From: an uncultured Oscillospiraceae bacterium
GTDB lineage: Bacteria; Bacillota; Clostridia; Oscillospirales; Oscillospiraceae
Length of the DNA stretch: 46,124 nt
NCBI GenBank assembly: GCA_944387635.1
Contig: CALXFT010000012.1
Coordinates: 1-46,124, forward strand
Direction of reading: 5' to 3'
Part shown: positions 7,281 through 15,551 of the stretch, piece after piece
Layout: each line of letters starts with the position of its first letter
Position numbering within the stretch: position 1 is the first letter of the stretch
Position numbers and translations under genes: made by a program
Notes under the pieces: model-generated
Seen by the model: the letters and a program-made list of their open reading frames with translations, nothing else
What the model was told of the DNA's origin: nothing
The model's database searches: none

Positions 7281-9083
7281 TTACTTCAGGCCGTACCAGG
7301 CGATGCCGTCGATGTTCCAGCCGGCGGACTTCAGAAGGTTGCACTCAGTCATGCTGTCGGTGTAGTGGTGGGCGTGCAGATCCGTGTTAGGCTTGCACAC
7401 ACGGTACAGGGGCTTGCCGGTGGCTGCGGGAGCGCTGTAGAAGGCAGGGCCTTCGTTCTTCCAGACGCCGGAGGACACCAGCCGGTTGATCTCGTTCCAG
7501 TCCATGGTGTACAGATGGCTGCCATTGCTGGGGAGGTACAGCCGGTAGACGGTGGTGCCGCTGGTGGGAGCGTACCAGCCGATGCCCTCATAGATCCAGC
7601 CGCCGTTGACCAGGGTGTTCTTCTCCCGGGCGCTGTTGGTGTACAGATGCTCGCCGCTGCTGCTGTTGTAGAGCCGGTAGATGGCAATGCCTTTGGCGCT
7701 GGGGTCCGAGGAGGAATTGTAGTCGGAGGAGGCCATGGGATACGCGGAATGGAAGCTGGAGGTGTTGTAGGCGGAGTCCCGGGTGTGGTTGGGGAAGTTG
7801 GCGGGACAGCGCAGGAACCAGCTGTAGCTGGCGCTGCCGGCATCCCAGGTGGAATCGGCGTTATACCAGTAGTTGCCCAGCTTGATGATGTTCCAGATAT
7901 GGCACTCTGACTCAATGGAGGGGATGGCGCGGCAATTCACGCCGGCTTCCAGAGCCATGCGGTACAGCAGCATGGTGTAGCCCTGGCAGACGGCAGTACC
8001 GTTGATCAGAGCAGCGTAGGCAGTGAACTGGAGGGTATAGGACGGATTGCTCAGGTGGGCGTAGTCGTAGGTGACGTTCTGGCAGATGTAGTCATAAATG
8101 CTGCGGATCTTCTGATAGTCCGTCTTGCTGCCCACGTTCAGCTGATTCAGGACGGAGTTGACCCGGCTGGTGACGACGGCTTCCTGAGAGGCGGTGGTGT
8201 AGTAGGGGATGGTCAGGTACAGTTCATAGTAGTAGTAGGCGCTGTCGCTGCCGCTGTAAACGGTGCCAGAGTATCCGCCGTACTGCCACGCCAGGTAGTC
8301 GCCTTCGGTGGGCACGCCGGTGTGCTGCAGCGCCAGGGCGAACAGATAGTCAGTGGCGCTCTGATAGTTGGAAATGGAGGTGTAGAAGTTGATATTCACC
8401 GAGCTGGTCCGATTTTTCATGGCGTCGCGCAGCTGGACGGCAGCGGTGGAGGCGGGGTAGTAGGTGGTGTTGTAAGTGGCGTCGCGGGGCGTCGCGGTAT
8501 AGGAGAGGGTATCATCCTCGGAAGGGGTGTAGTTGGGATACCTGGGGTTGGGGGTGAAGGGAATCTGGATGGGCTCTACGCTGAATTTGATCCCGTTCTC
8601 GGTTTCCACATAAGCTTCCTCAGGCTCTGTGGCGGAAGTCTCGGGCTCGGTTGTGGAAGGATCCTCGGTTTCCCCGGGCACGGTGGGCTCTTCAGGCTCT
8701 GTGGGGGCTTCGGGCTCCGTGGGATCTTCAGACTCCACGGACTCCGTGGCCTCTGTGGACTCCGTGGCCTCTGTGGGGGCTTCGGGCTCCGTGGGATCTT
8801 CAGACTCCACGGACTCCGTGGCCTCTGTGGACTCCGTGGCCTCTGTGGTCGCTTCCGGCTCGGAAGGAACCTCGGAAGGCTCTTCAGCGGGTTCTTCGGC
8901 AGGCTCTTCCGCAGGAACCTGGGGCTCGGTGGGAACTTCCGGTTCCACGGGCTCCTGGATCTGCGCAGGCTCCGTGGGGGCAGCCTCTGTGCCGGTCTCC
9001 GCGGCGAAGGCCATGGGAGCCATGCCCAGCAGCATGGTCAGGGTGAGGAGCATGCAAAGGAACCGCTTGATATTCGTGGTCAT
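7281..9083 (-). CDS. Secreted transglutaminase-like protein with Pro/Glu/Thr-rich linker
   Basis: A 600-residue exported protein. Residues 1-28 form a signal peptide ending AFA-AE. Residues 30-160 are an acidic, threonine- and proline-rich linker with duplicated 24-residue units. A transglutaminase-like fold follows with the triad Cys366 (GTAVCQGY), His395 (ECHIWN) and Asp410 (YNADSTWD). The C-terminal part (about 465-600) carries three repeats of the YRLYNSSSGEHLYT-type module seen in DUF5648 secreted proteins. No LPXTG or membrane anchor is seen. It probably acts outside the cell as a peptidase or cross-linking enzyme on wall or host peptides, which is inferred. A consensus promoter precedes it and a strong terminator follows. 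Confidence 0.88.
   Translation of the reverse strand: MTTNIKRFLCMLLTLTMLLGMAPMAFAAETGTEAAPTEPAQIQEPVEPEVPTEPQVPAEEPAEEPAEEPSEVPSEPEATTEATESTEATESVESEDPTEPEAPTEATESTEATESVESEDPTEPEAPTEPEEPTVPGETEDPSTTEPETSATEPEEAYVETENGIKFSVEPIQIPFTPNPRYPNYTPSEDDTLSYTATPRDATYNTTYYPASTAAVQLRDAMKNRTSSVNINFYTSISNYQSATDYLFALALQHTGVPTEGDYLAWQYGGYSGTVYSGSDSAYYYYELYLTIPYYTTASQEAVVTSRVNSVLNQLNVGSKTDYQKIRSIYDYICQNVTYDYAHLSNPSYTLQFTAYAALINGTAVCQGYTMLLYRMALEAGVNCRAIPSIESECHIWNIIKLGNYWYNADSTWDAGSASYSWFLRCPANFPNHTRDSAYNTSSFHSAYPMASSDYNSSSDPSAKGIAIYRLYNSSSGEHLYTNSAREKNTLVNGGWIYEGIGWYAPTSGTTVYRLYLPSNGSHLYTMDWNEINRLVSSGVWKNEGPAFYSAPAATGKPLYRVCKPNTDLHAHHYTDSMTECNLLKSAGWNIDGIAWYGLK
8697..8840 (-). repeat. Exact 72-bp tandem duplication in the linker
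   Basis: Two consecutive identical 72-base units (8697-8768 and 8769-8840), with a third copy beginning for about eight bases. Each codes 24 residues of the acidic Thr/Glu/Pro linker. Identity at all bases points to recent slippage or a homogenised, length-variable linker. Confidence 0.85.
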
Positions 9084-9125
9084 TACGATCTCTCCTTATT
9101 TTGGTATTAGGAAAAAGCTAAATCT

Positions 9126-9154
9126 ATTATAAGGATGCCGCAGGCTGTTGTCAA
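9126..9154 (-). promoter_or_regulatory. Consensus promoter of the transglutaminase-like gene
   Basis: TTGACA (9154-9149), a 17-base spacer and TATAAT (9131-9126) on the minus strand, a perfect sigma-A promoter. AAGGAGA lies before the start codon. Nothing else is seen between here and the tRNA terminator at 9300. Confidence 0.9.
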
Positions 9155-9299
9155 CATAAAATTCACAAAATATTCAGATTTATGCGGAGGCGGTCAGCCG
9201 GAAGGCTGGCGGTGATCGGGACAGGCTGCGTATAGCGGACGCTTTCCAAAAATCGGCCCTGGATTCAGGTGAATAGTGAAGAGTGAATGGGGAAGAAGT

Positions 9300-9334
9300 A
9301 AAAATCGGCAAGCACACAAGTGCTTGCCGATTTT
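9300..9334 (-). terminator. Terminator of the tRNA operon
   Basis: A perfect 15-base-pair stem (9301-9315 with 9320-9334) around an ACAA loop, flanked by T residues on both strands. It begins directly after the CCA end of tRNA-Tyr with no spacer. Confidence 0.9.
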
Positions 9335-9419
9335 TGGTGGGGGAGGACGGATTCGAACCATCGAAGCGAAACGCAGCAGATTTACAGTCTGTCCCCTTTG
9401 GCCACTCGGGAACTCCCCC
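9335..9419 (-). tRNA. tRNA-Tyr (GTA)
   Basis: An 85-base tRNA with encoded CCA. The acceptor stem GGGGGAG pairs with CTCCCCC, the anticodon loop CTGTAAA gives GTA, and TTCGAAT marks the T loop. The long variable arm is typical of bacterial tRNA-Tyr. It is the second gene of a two-tRNA operon. Confidence 0.95.
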
Positions 9420-9445
9420 AGATATGAAATTCTGTTTTGTCTGAA

Positions 9446-9521
9446 TGGAGCCGGTAGACGGACTCGAACCCCCGACCTACTGATTACAAATCAGTTGCTC
9501 TACCAACTGAGCTATACCGGC
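9446..9521 (-). tRNA. tRNA-Thr (TGT)
   Basis: A 76-base tRNA with encoded CCA. The acceptor stem GCCGGTA pairs with TACCGGC, the anticodon loop TTTGTAA gives TGT, and GGTTCGAGTCC marks the T arm. It is transcribed ahead of tRNA-Tyr. Confidence 0.95.
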
Positions 9522-9541
9522 GGCTCAAACAGAACACGCTT

Positions 9542-9569
9542 ATTATAACACGGAATCCCTATTTGTCAA
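9542..9569 (-). promoter_or_regulatory. Promoter of the tRNA-Thr/tRNA-Tyr operon
   Basis: TTGACA (9569-9564), a 16-base spacer and TATAAT (9547-9542) on the minus strand, 20 bases before tRNA-Thr. Confidence 0.85.
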
Positions 9570-9588
9570 GCAATTTTTCGGGATTTTG

Positions 9589-9626
9589 CAAAAAATTTCC
9601 CGGATGGAAAAACCATCCGGGAAATT
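9589..9626 (-). terminator. Terminator of ileS
   Basis: On the minus strand ATTTCCCGGATGG and CCATCCGGGAAAT form a 13-base-pair stem with a TTTTT loop, followed by TTTTTT. It lies about 30 bases past the ileS stop. Confidence 0.9.
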
Positions 9627-9655
9627 GGGGAAAACCTTGGTTTTGGACCTAAAAA

Positions 9656-12448
9656 TCAGAATTCCACGTCCATCTTGGCCAGGACCGAGGCGCACCGGGG
9701 ACACAGGCCGTTTTCGTCGGCCTCTTCGGTGTGCATCCAGCAGCGGGGGCACTTGGTCCCCTTGGCTTCGCTGACGCCGATGGTCAGCTCGGGGAAGTTC
9801 ACGCCGCAGGCCACTTCCGCGCCGTCTTCCGGCTCGCTCCAGCCGCAGGCGGAGACAATGCAGATCTCCGCCAGGTTCACACCCTCGCAGGCGGCCTTCA
9901 GAGCGGCGTTTTCGGTTTTCAGGGCCACGTGGGCCTCCAGGGCCTTGCCGATGCGCTTGTCGGCCCGGGCCTTCTCCAGGACGCCGTTGACGTCCTGGCG
10001 CAGGCGGATGACGGTGTTCCACTTGTCCATGGTCTGCTGGTCCAGCACGTAGCCGCCGAAGCCTGTGGGCATCTGGTTGAGCAGGACGTTCCGGCTGTCG
10101 TCTTCCTTCCGGTGGGGCATGGCCTGCCAGATTTCGTCGCAGGTGAAGCTCAGGATGGGGGCGAAGAGCTTGGCCAGGGCGTCCAGGATCAGGTACAGGG
10201 CGGTCTGGGCGGAGCGGCGGCGCAGGCCGTCTCTGTCCTCGCAGTACAGCCGGTCCTTCAGAATGTCCAGATAGAAGCTGGACAGCTCCACCACGCAGAA
10301 GTCGTTGATGGCGTGGGACACCGGGTGGAACTCGTAGTTTTCGTAGGCAGTCCGGCACTGGGCCACCAGCTGGTCCAGCTTGGTCAGAGCCCAGCGGTCC
10401 AGCTCCTCCATGTCCTCGGGGCAGACCAGGTTGTCCGGGTCGAAGCCGTTCAGGTTGCCCAGGCAGTAGCGGGCGGTGTTGCGGAACTTCAGGTAGTTCT
10501 GAGACAGCTGCTTGAAGATCTCCTTGGAGCAGCGCACGTCGGCGTGGTAGTCCGAGGAGCCGGCCCACAGGCGGACGATGTCCGCGCCGAACTCCTTAAT
10601 CAGGTCCGCAGGGTCCACGCCGTTGCCCAGGGACTTGTGCATGGCGCGGCCCTGGCCGTCTACGGTCCAGCCGTGGGTCAACACGTCCCGGAAGGGCGCG
10701 CCGCCGCCCAGGGCGCCTACGGAGGTCAGCAGAGAGGACTGGAACCAGCCGCGGTACTGGTCCGCGCCCTCCAGGTAGACGTCGGCGGGCCACAGCTCGG
10801 GGGTGTCGTGCATCAGGGAGGCATAGTGGGTGGAGCCGGAGTCGAACCAGCCGTCCAGGGTGTCGGTCTCCTTCTCAAAGCCCCGGCTTCCGCCGCAGTG
10901 GGGGCAGGTCAGGCCTTCGGGGACCAGTTCATCGGCTTCCTTCTCAAACCAGATGTTGGAGCCGTGTTCGTCGAAGAGCTTGGAGATGTGGGCGATGGTT
11001 TCGGGGGTGCAGATGGGCTTGCCGCAGTCCCGGCAATAGAACACGGGAATGGGCAGGCCCCAGCGGCGCTGACGGGAGATGCACCAGTCGGCCCGCTCCC
11101 GGATCATGCTGATCATTCGCTCGCCGCCCCAGGCGGGCAGCCACCTGACGCCTTCGCAGGCGGCCACGGCCTGGTCCTTGAAGGCCTCCACGGAGCAGAA
11201 CCACTGGGGGGTGGCCCGGAAGATAATGGGGTTCTTGCACCGCCAGCAGTGGGGGTAGGAGTGGACGATTTCCTCGGAGGCGAAGAGCATGCCGCTTTCT
11301 CTCATGTCCGCCAAAATCACGGGGTTGGAGGCCTCGGTCTTCATGCCGGCGTACTTGCCGGCGTAGTCCGTGTGGCGTCCCTGATCGTCCACGGGAACCA
11401 CCAGGTCCATGCCGTAGCGCATGCAGGTCTGGTAGTCGTCGGCGCCGAAGCCGGGGGCGGTGTGGACGCAGCCGGTGCCGGAGTCCATGGTGACGTACTC
11501 GGCAAGGACCAGCCGGGAGGTCTTGTCCAGGAAGGGGTGCTGGGCCAGCATGTTCTCAAAGAAGGCGCCGGGGTAGGCCGCCAGGACCCGGTAGTCCTGG
11601 AAGCCGCCGATGGCCATGACCTTCTCCATCAGGGCCCGGGCCATGATATAGGTCTCGCCGTTTCCGGCCTCCACCAGCACATACTCCTCCCGGGGGTGCA
11701 GGCAGATGCCCATGTTGCCGGGCAGGGTCCAGATGGTGGTGGTCCAGATGACGAAGTAGGTTTTGCTCAGGTCAAACTGGGACAGCTTGCCCAGGTCGTC
11801 GTGGATGGGGAACTTGACGAAGACGGAGGTACAGGGATCGTCCTGGTACTCGATCTCCGCCTCGGCCAGGGCGGTCTCGTCCTTGGGACACCAGTACACG
11901 GGCTTCAGGCCCTTGTAGATATAGCCCTTTTCGTACATGGCGCCGAAGATCTTCACTTCCTCGGCCTCGAAGTGCCGGTCCATGGTCCGGTAGGGGTGCT
12001 CCCAGTCGCCCACCACGCCCAGCCGCTTGAAGCCGGCCATCTGCCGCTGGATGTACTCCTCGGCGAAGTTTTCGCAGGCGGTGCGGAACTCGGCCACGGG
12101 CATGGCCTTGTGGTTGAGCTTGTTCTTCTTGATAATGGCGGACTCGATGGGCATGCCGTGGTTGTCCCAGCCGGGGACGTAGGGGGTGTAGCGGCCCAGC
12201 ATGGCGCGGCTGCGGACGATGAAGTCCTTCAGGGTCTTGTTCAGGGCGTGGCCCATGTGGATATCGCCGTTGGAGAAGGGAGGGCCGTCGTGGAGAACGA
12301 ACCGGGGCAGGTCCTTGTTCTTTTCCAGCATGGCGTTGTACAGGTCCATGTCCTCCCACTTTTTCAGCATGCCCGGCTCCCGGGCGGGAAGGCCGGCCTT
12401 CATGGGGAAGTCGGTCTTGGGGGTGATGATGGTGTTTTTGTATTCCAT
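9656..12448 (-). CDS. ileS: Isoleucine-tRNA ligase
   Basis: A 930-residue class I aminoacyl-tRNA synthetase that charges tRNA-Ile. The HIGH motif reads HMGH (64-67), and the KMSKS loop appears as AMHKS (602-606), so the first lysine is replaced by alanine while the catalytic second lysine stays. The CP1 editing domain contains the expected TTTIWTLPGN region. A C-terminal zinc finger has Cys900, Cys903, Cys916 and Cys919. Length matches bacterial type 1 enzymes. The start codon is preceded by GGAGG, and an Ile-specific T-box leader lies upstream. It follows divIVA and sepF, an order common in Firmicutes. Confidence 0.97.
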   Translation of the reverse strand: MEYKNTIITPKTDFPMKAGLPAREPGMLKKWEDMDLYNAMLEKNKDLPRFVLHDGPPFSNGDIHMGHALNKTLKDFIVRSRAMLGRYTPYVPGWDNHGMPIESAIIKKNKLNHKAMPVAEFRTACENFAEEYIQRQMAGFKRLGVVGDWEHPYRTMDRHFEAEEVKIFGAMYEKGYIYKGLKPVYWCPKDETALAEAEIEYQDDPCTSVFVKFPIHDDLGKLSQFDLSKTYFVIWTTTIWTLPGNMGICLHPREEYVLVEAGNGETYIMARALMEKVMAIGGFQDYRVLAAYPGAFFENMLAQHPFLDKTSRLVLAEYVTMDSGTGCVHTAPGFGADDYQTCMRYGMDLVVPVDDQGRHTDYAGKYAGMKTEASNPVILADMRESGMLFASEEIVHSYPHCWRCKNPIIFRATPQWFCSVEAFKDQAVAACEGVRWLPAWGGERMISMIRERADWCISRQRRWGLPIPVFYCRDCGKPICTPETIAHISKLFDEHGSNIWFEKEADELVPEGLTCPHCGGSRGFEKETDTLDGWFDSGSTHYASLMHDTPELWPADVYLEGADQYRGWFQSSLLTSVGALGGGAPFRDVLTHGWTVDGQGRAMHKSLGNGVDPADLIKEFGADIVRLWAGSSDYHADVRCSKEIFKQLSQNYLKFRNTARYCLGNLNGFDPDNLVCPEDMEELDRWALTKLDQLVAQCRTAYENYEFHPVSHAINDFCVVELSSFYLDILKDRLYCEDRDGLRRRSAQTALYLILDALAKLFAPILSFTCDEIWQAMPHRKEDDSRNVLLNQMPTGFGGYVLDQQTMDKWNTVIRLRQDVNGVLEKARADKRIGKALEAHVALKTENAALKAACEGVNLAEICIVSACGWSEPEDGAEVACGVNFPELTIGVSEAKGTKCPRCWMHTEEADENGLCPRCASVLAKMDVEF

Positions 12449-12482
12449 TAGGAATCAAGCCTCCGTTATGAATTAAAAATCG

Positions 12483-12737
12483 GTAAGAAACAGCGCCTCT
12501 GTCTCCCGTAAGAGACAAAGGCGCTGAAAACCTCTGCGGTACCACTCTTGTTCCGGCGGATCGCCGGCCCTCGATGGCGCTGTATCGGACGCCGCCCGGC
12601 GCAGCCTACCGGACCGGGTCCTTCGGTGCGCGGCTCGGAGGTGATAAGAACGGACGCCTGCTTGCTGCCTTGCACCATCCGGCAGCTCTCTGAAAGCGGT
12701 GTGGGCGTTCTCCTGTCCTCGTCTTCGCCTTGGGGAT
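12483..12737 (-). promoter_or_regulatory. T-box riboswitch of ileS (Ile, AUC specifier)
   Basis: The minus strand carries the T-box sequence AGAGTGGTACCGCAG (12547-12533). The terminator stem AGCGCC...GGCGCT (12526-12491) is followed by TTTCTT. In stem I the AGAGAGCTGCC/GGCAGC distal part is recognisable, and the specifier loop reads TTATCACC, giving codon AUC (12645-12643) followed by A. This matches isoleucine and the gene downstream: uncharged tRNA-Ile would allow readthrough. I could not find a clear promoter between divIVA and the leader. Confidence 0.92.
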
Positions 12738-12754
12738 ATGGGATTATGAAATCT

Positions 12755-12813
12755 TTGAATCGATCATCCGCGGCTGAGCCAAAATCTCTCGCTGTCAGCG
12801 CCTGCCGATTCAA
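12755..12813 (-). other. Junction-like RNA fold between divIVA and the ileS T-box
   Basis: The arms TTGAATCG and CGATTCAA (12813-12806 and 12762-12755) enclose two small perfect hairpins, CGCT-GAC-AGCG (12800-12790) and GGC-TCA-GCC (12780-12772). The layout is a three-way junction just after the divIVA stop. It could be a processing site or the 5' part of the leader. Its function is unknown. Confidence 0.35.
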
Positions 12814-12825
12814 TCAGAGCTTCCC

Positions 12826-13524
12826 TTACTTCTTCTTCGGATCGTAGTTCCGGCCGAACTGCAGGTTCAGGCTGGCGAACTTGCTGGTGGTGGACTCGTT
12901 GGCGGTGGGGTGCTTGGGCGCGGCCTTGGGGGCGTGGTCCACGGTGGAGCCTACGATGGCCTCCACGCTCTGGGCGATCTCATCGGCCACATCCGCGGCG
13001 GCCGGCGCGGGGGGAGCGGGGGGAGCCGCCGGGGCAGCGGGGGCAGCGGGAGTTGCGGGGGTGTTGGCGGCCTTGATCCGCTCCAGGGCCTGGATGCAGG
13101 TGCGCAGCTGGTCCTGCAGCTCGTTGATCTTGGCGGTGGCGGTCCGGCGGGCGTCCTCTACCCGGGCGTTCTCCGCGGCCACCAGAGCGTCGGTGCCGGC
13201 GCTGCTGAGGGCGGGCGCGGCAGCGGCGGAGGCGCTGGCTTCCTTGAGCATTCTGGCGCACTTGGCCTCGGCTTCCATGACCATCTTGTCGCAGGTCTTC
13301 TGGGCGTTGATCACGGCCTCCTTCATGGAAGATTCGTTCTTGCGGTATTCTTCCAGCTTGCCGACCAGAACCCGGATCTTGCTCTTGAGCAGGGCGTTTT
13401 CCTTGTACAGCGTGACGTAATCTTCCGTCAAAGGCTCCAGGAATTCATCCACCTGCTGCATGTCGTATCCGCCGAAGGTGGATCTGCCGAAGGAAATCTG
13501 ATCGATCTGCTGCGGTGTAAACAT
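12826..13524 (-). CDS. divIVA: DivIVA domain-containing cell-division protein
   Basis: A 232-residue protein. The N-terminal DivIVA membrane-binding and coiled-coil region (about 5-95) begins with PQQIDQISFGRSTFGGYD, and the sequence FGGYDMQQVDEFL is the family signature. A second coiled coil spans about 115-150. An Ala/Pro-rich linker (about 152-178) and a basic tail ending DPKKK follow. DivIVA binds curved membrane at division sites and poles. It lies between sepF and ileS as in many Firmicutes. AAGGAG is 11 bases before the ATG. No strong terminator follows, so transcripts may run into the ileS T-box leader. Confidence 0.92.
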   Translation of the reverse strand: MFTPQQIDQISFGRSTFGGYDMQQVDEFLEPLTEDYVTLYKENALLKSKIRVLVGKLEEYRKNESSMKEAVINAQKTCDKMVMEAEAKCARMLKEASASAAAAPALSSAGTDALVAAENARVEDARRTATAKINELQDQLRTCIQALERIKAANTPATPAAPAAPAAPPAPPAPAAADVADEIAQSVEAIVGSTVDHAPKAAPKHPTANESTTSKFASLNLQFGRNYDPKKK

Positions 13525-13641
13525 AATGACATGTGCTCCTTTCTGGATCTGTATTGAAATATGCCGCCTGAAAAACAGGAAGACCGGCGGGCCGCCGGAA
13601 GATCCCTGATTTCGGGCTATGTATCAAAATGGATATTCCGT

Positions 13642-13668
13642 AAAAAACCTTCATGACCGCCATGAAAG
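13642..13668 (-). terminator. Terminator between sepF and divIVA
   Basis: On the minus strand CTTTCATG-GCGGT-CATGAAGG forms a short stem followed by TTTTTT. It separates the yggS-sepF transcript from divIVA, so divIVA should have its own promoter. A TTTTAC...TACATA candidate lies just after it but is poor. Confidence 0.7.
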
Positions 13669-13723
13669 CTTTTTACAGGAACATCCGTTGAAACCTGCTT
13701 CGGCGCCGGGGGACCGGACCGGA

Positions 13724-14275
13724 TCAGATATAGCTCTCCACTTCTGCCTGGATGGTCTCCAGGTCGCCTACGATGTCCATGTTGTGGGGGCAGAACAGGT
13801 AAGCCGACTGGGCGATTTTCTTCACGTCGCCGTCCAGAGCGTAGACGCAGCCGGACAGGAAGTCCACCACCCGGCGGGCCATGGCCTTGTCCACGTTCTC
13901 CATATTCACGATGACGGCCCGGCGGTTGCGCAGGTCATCGGCGGCCTTGGAGGTGTCGTTGAAGCTGCCCGGACGGAACAGGACCACCTCCTGCTTGTTG
14001 CTGCTGTTCATGTTCACCACCTGGCCGGTAAAGCCGGAAGCGGCGGGAGCGGCGGAGGGCGCGCCGCTCAGAGGGGCGGAGAAGGAAAAATCGTCGGCTT
14101 CTTCCTCTTCCTCTACCTGGGGAGCGGGAGCGCGGCGGGGGGCGCTGCCGCGGCGGGGCGCGGACTGCGCGGGCTCTTCGTATTCGTCGAGGTAATCGTC
14201 GTCCTCGTCATAATCATCATATTCGTCGTCGGCATAGGGCTGGGCAAATTTCTTTACGTTATCCCAAAAGCTCAT
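13724..14275 (-). CDS. sepF: Cell division protein SepF
   Basis: A 183-residue FtsZ-anchoring protein. It has a short amphipathic N-terminus (MSFWDNVKKF) for membrane binding, then an acidic Asp/Glu/Tyr-rich and Pro/Ala-rich linker (about 15-85). The SepF core follows (about 95-180) with VVLFRPGSFNDTSKAADDL and RRVVDFLSGCVYALDGDV motifs, shown here in part. The ATG at 14275 has AGGAGG upstream. It lies 28 bases after yggS, the ylmE-sepF pairing known in Bacillus and Streptococcus. Confidence 0.95.
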   Translation of the reverse strand: MSFWDNVKKFAQPYADDEYDDYDEDDDYLDEYEEPAQSAPRRGSAPRRAPAPQVEEEEEADDFSFSAPLSGAPSAAPAASGFTGQVVNMNSSNKQEVVLFRPGSFNDTSKAADDLRNRRAVIVNMENVDKAMARRVVDFLSGCVYALDGDVKKIAQSAYLFCPHNMDIVGDLETIQAEVESYI

Positions 14276-14303
14276 GGTGTAGTTCCTCCTAGTGTATGTC
14301 ACA

Positions 14304-15014
14304 TCATTTTGATGATTCTTTGGCATAGTCTCTGGCCCCAAAAATCGCGGTGCCAACGCGGATCATTGTGCTGCCGCACGCGATCGCATCCGGAAAGTCT
14401 CCCGACATGCCCATGGACAAGCAGTCCACTATGACATTATCGGCTATTTTGTTCCTTATGTCAACAGTTAATTGGAACATTTTTTGAAAAAAATTGAGAT
14501 TTTCTCCCGGATTATGCGAAATCGGCGGGATTGCCATAAGCCCTTTGATACATATGTTTGAAAATAAAGAGGCATTTTCCACCAGAGGAAGGATCTGACA
14601 CGGGTCGAAACCGGACTTGCTGGCCTCCTGGCCGATGTTGACCTCCAGAAGGATGTCCTGGACGATACCCTGCCTGGCGGCTTCGGCGTCGATGGCCCGG
14701 AGCAGCCGCAGGCTGTCCACGCTCTGGATCAGGCTGACCCGGCCTACCACCTGGCGGACCTTGTTGGTCTGCAGATGGCCGATGAAATGGACCGGAGCCC
14801 CTTCGTAGGCGTTCTCCCGGAGCTTGGCCGTAAGCTCCTGAACCCGGTTTTCGCCGCAGCAGTCCACACCGGCGGCAATGGCCTGGCGGACGGCGTCGGC
14901 GGACTGGGTTTTGGTGGCGGCGCACAGGAGGATCTGACCGGGGTCCCGGCCGCAGGCAGCGGCGGCGGCAGCCATTTCCCGGCGGATGGAAGCGACGTTT
15001 TCAGCAATGGACAT
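14304..15014 (-). CDS. yggS: YggS/YlmE family PLP homeostasis protein
   Basis: A 236-residue PLP-binding TIM-barrel protein. Lys35 in LLCAATKTQ is the expected PLP lysine, with GENRVQE, HFIGHLQTNK and GLMAIPP motifs and a C-terminal SMGMSGDFPDAI stretch for phosphate binding. The family has no known catalytic activity; it buffers pyridoxal phosphate and amino-acid balance. It begins with ATG behind AGAAGG and leads into sepF. A patch of about 150 bases (14440-14590) is much more AT-rich than the rest of the gene, though the protein stays intact. Confidence 0.93.
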   Translation of the reverse strand: MSIAENVASIRREMAAAAAACGRDPGQILLCAATKTQSADAVRQAIAAGVDCCGENRVQELTAKLRENAYEGAPVHFIGHLQTNKVRQVVGRVSLIQSVDSLRLLRAIDAEAARQGIVQDILLEVNIGQEASKSGFDPCQILPLVENASLFSNICIKGLMAIPPISHNPGENLNFFQKMFQLTVDIRNKIADNVIVDCLSMGMSGDFPDAIACGSTMIRVGTAIFGARDYAKESSK

Positions 15015-15130
15015 ACACTAGCCTTCTTTCTGTGTTTTTATACGAATTCTCTTTTAAAATCGTTATGCTTATCGTCTATAAACGGCAGACATTGCAGAGG
15101 ATACGCACTGGTTTCAGAAATCTGCGCGCC

Positions 15131-15186
15131 CCTTGGCTCTCCTTTCAGGAGAGCTGGCAAAAATCTTTGATTTTTGACTGAGAGGT
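15131..15186 (+). repeat. Interspersed double-hairpin repeat, copy C (short form)
   Basis: CCTTGGCTCTCC-TTTCA-GGAGAGCTG followed by CAAAAATC-TT-TGATTTTTG and ACTGAGAGG. The core matches copies A and B, but the long right flank is missing. It sits between hfq and yggS. Confidence 0.75.
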
Positions 15187-15234
15187 CGATGACGCAGTAC
15201 GTTTTTCCGGTGCTCAGATAGAACCGGGGACGCG

Positions 15235-15272
15235 AAAAAACCAGGCGGCGGAATGAGCTCCGTCGCCTGGTT
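15235..15272 (-). terminator. Terminator after hfq
   Basis: On the minus strand AACCAGGCGACGGA pairs with TCCGCCGCCTGGTT, followed by TTTTTT. It closes the miaB-mutS-mutL-miaA-hfq operon. Confidence 0.9.
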
Positions 15273-15276
15273 CGCG

Positions 15277-15507
15277 TTATGCAGGCATGGCTGCGGCTTT
15301 CAGCGGCTTCATGGGCGCAAGGGTGGAGATGGCATGCTTGTAGATCATCTGCTGCTTGCCGTCCGTCACCAGCACCACCACAAAGCTGTCAAATCCAGTG
15401 ATGATCCCCCGGAGCTGGAAGCCGTTCATGAGGAACAGGGTCACCGGCACCCTGTCCCGGCGTACCTCCTTGAGAATGGCTTCCTGTAAATTTGCTGCTT
15501 CAGACAT
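15277..15507 (-). CDS. hfq: RNA chaperone Hfq
   Basis: A 76-residue Sm-like protein. The Sm1 part contains [17 protein letters not shown], and the Sm2 signature YKHAIST lies near residues 56-62. Hfq forms hexamers that bind small RNAs and mRNAs. It is encoded 44 bases after miaA, the conserved miaA-hfq order. The C-terminal tail is short, as is usual in Firmicutes. Confidence 0.97.
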   Translation of the reverse strand: MSEAANLQEAILKEVRRDRVPVTLFLMNGFQLRGIITGFDSFVVVLVTDGKQQMIYKHAISTLAPMKPLKAAAMPA

Positions 15508-15551
15508 ATGTGTACCTTCTTTCTTTCAGGATGCCCATATGCTAGCATGTT

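Noticed and set aside
7113-7910. Plus-strand frame starting MPITVTRP with a GAAAGGA site
   Set aside because: After about 40 codons it runs antisense through the transglutaminase-like gene and crosses that gene's terminator; no motif is found.
9731-12451. 906-codon open frame opposite ileS, and similar ones opposite mutL, both ABC genes and metG
   Set aside because: These are composition shadows. They lack domains, have low-complexity His/Gln/Gly-rich content, and the sense strand carries unmistakable synthetase, repair or transporter motifs.
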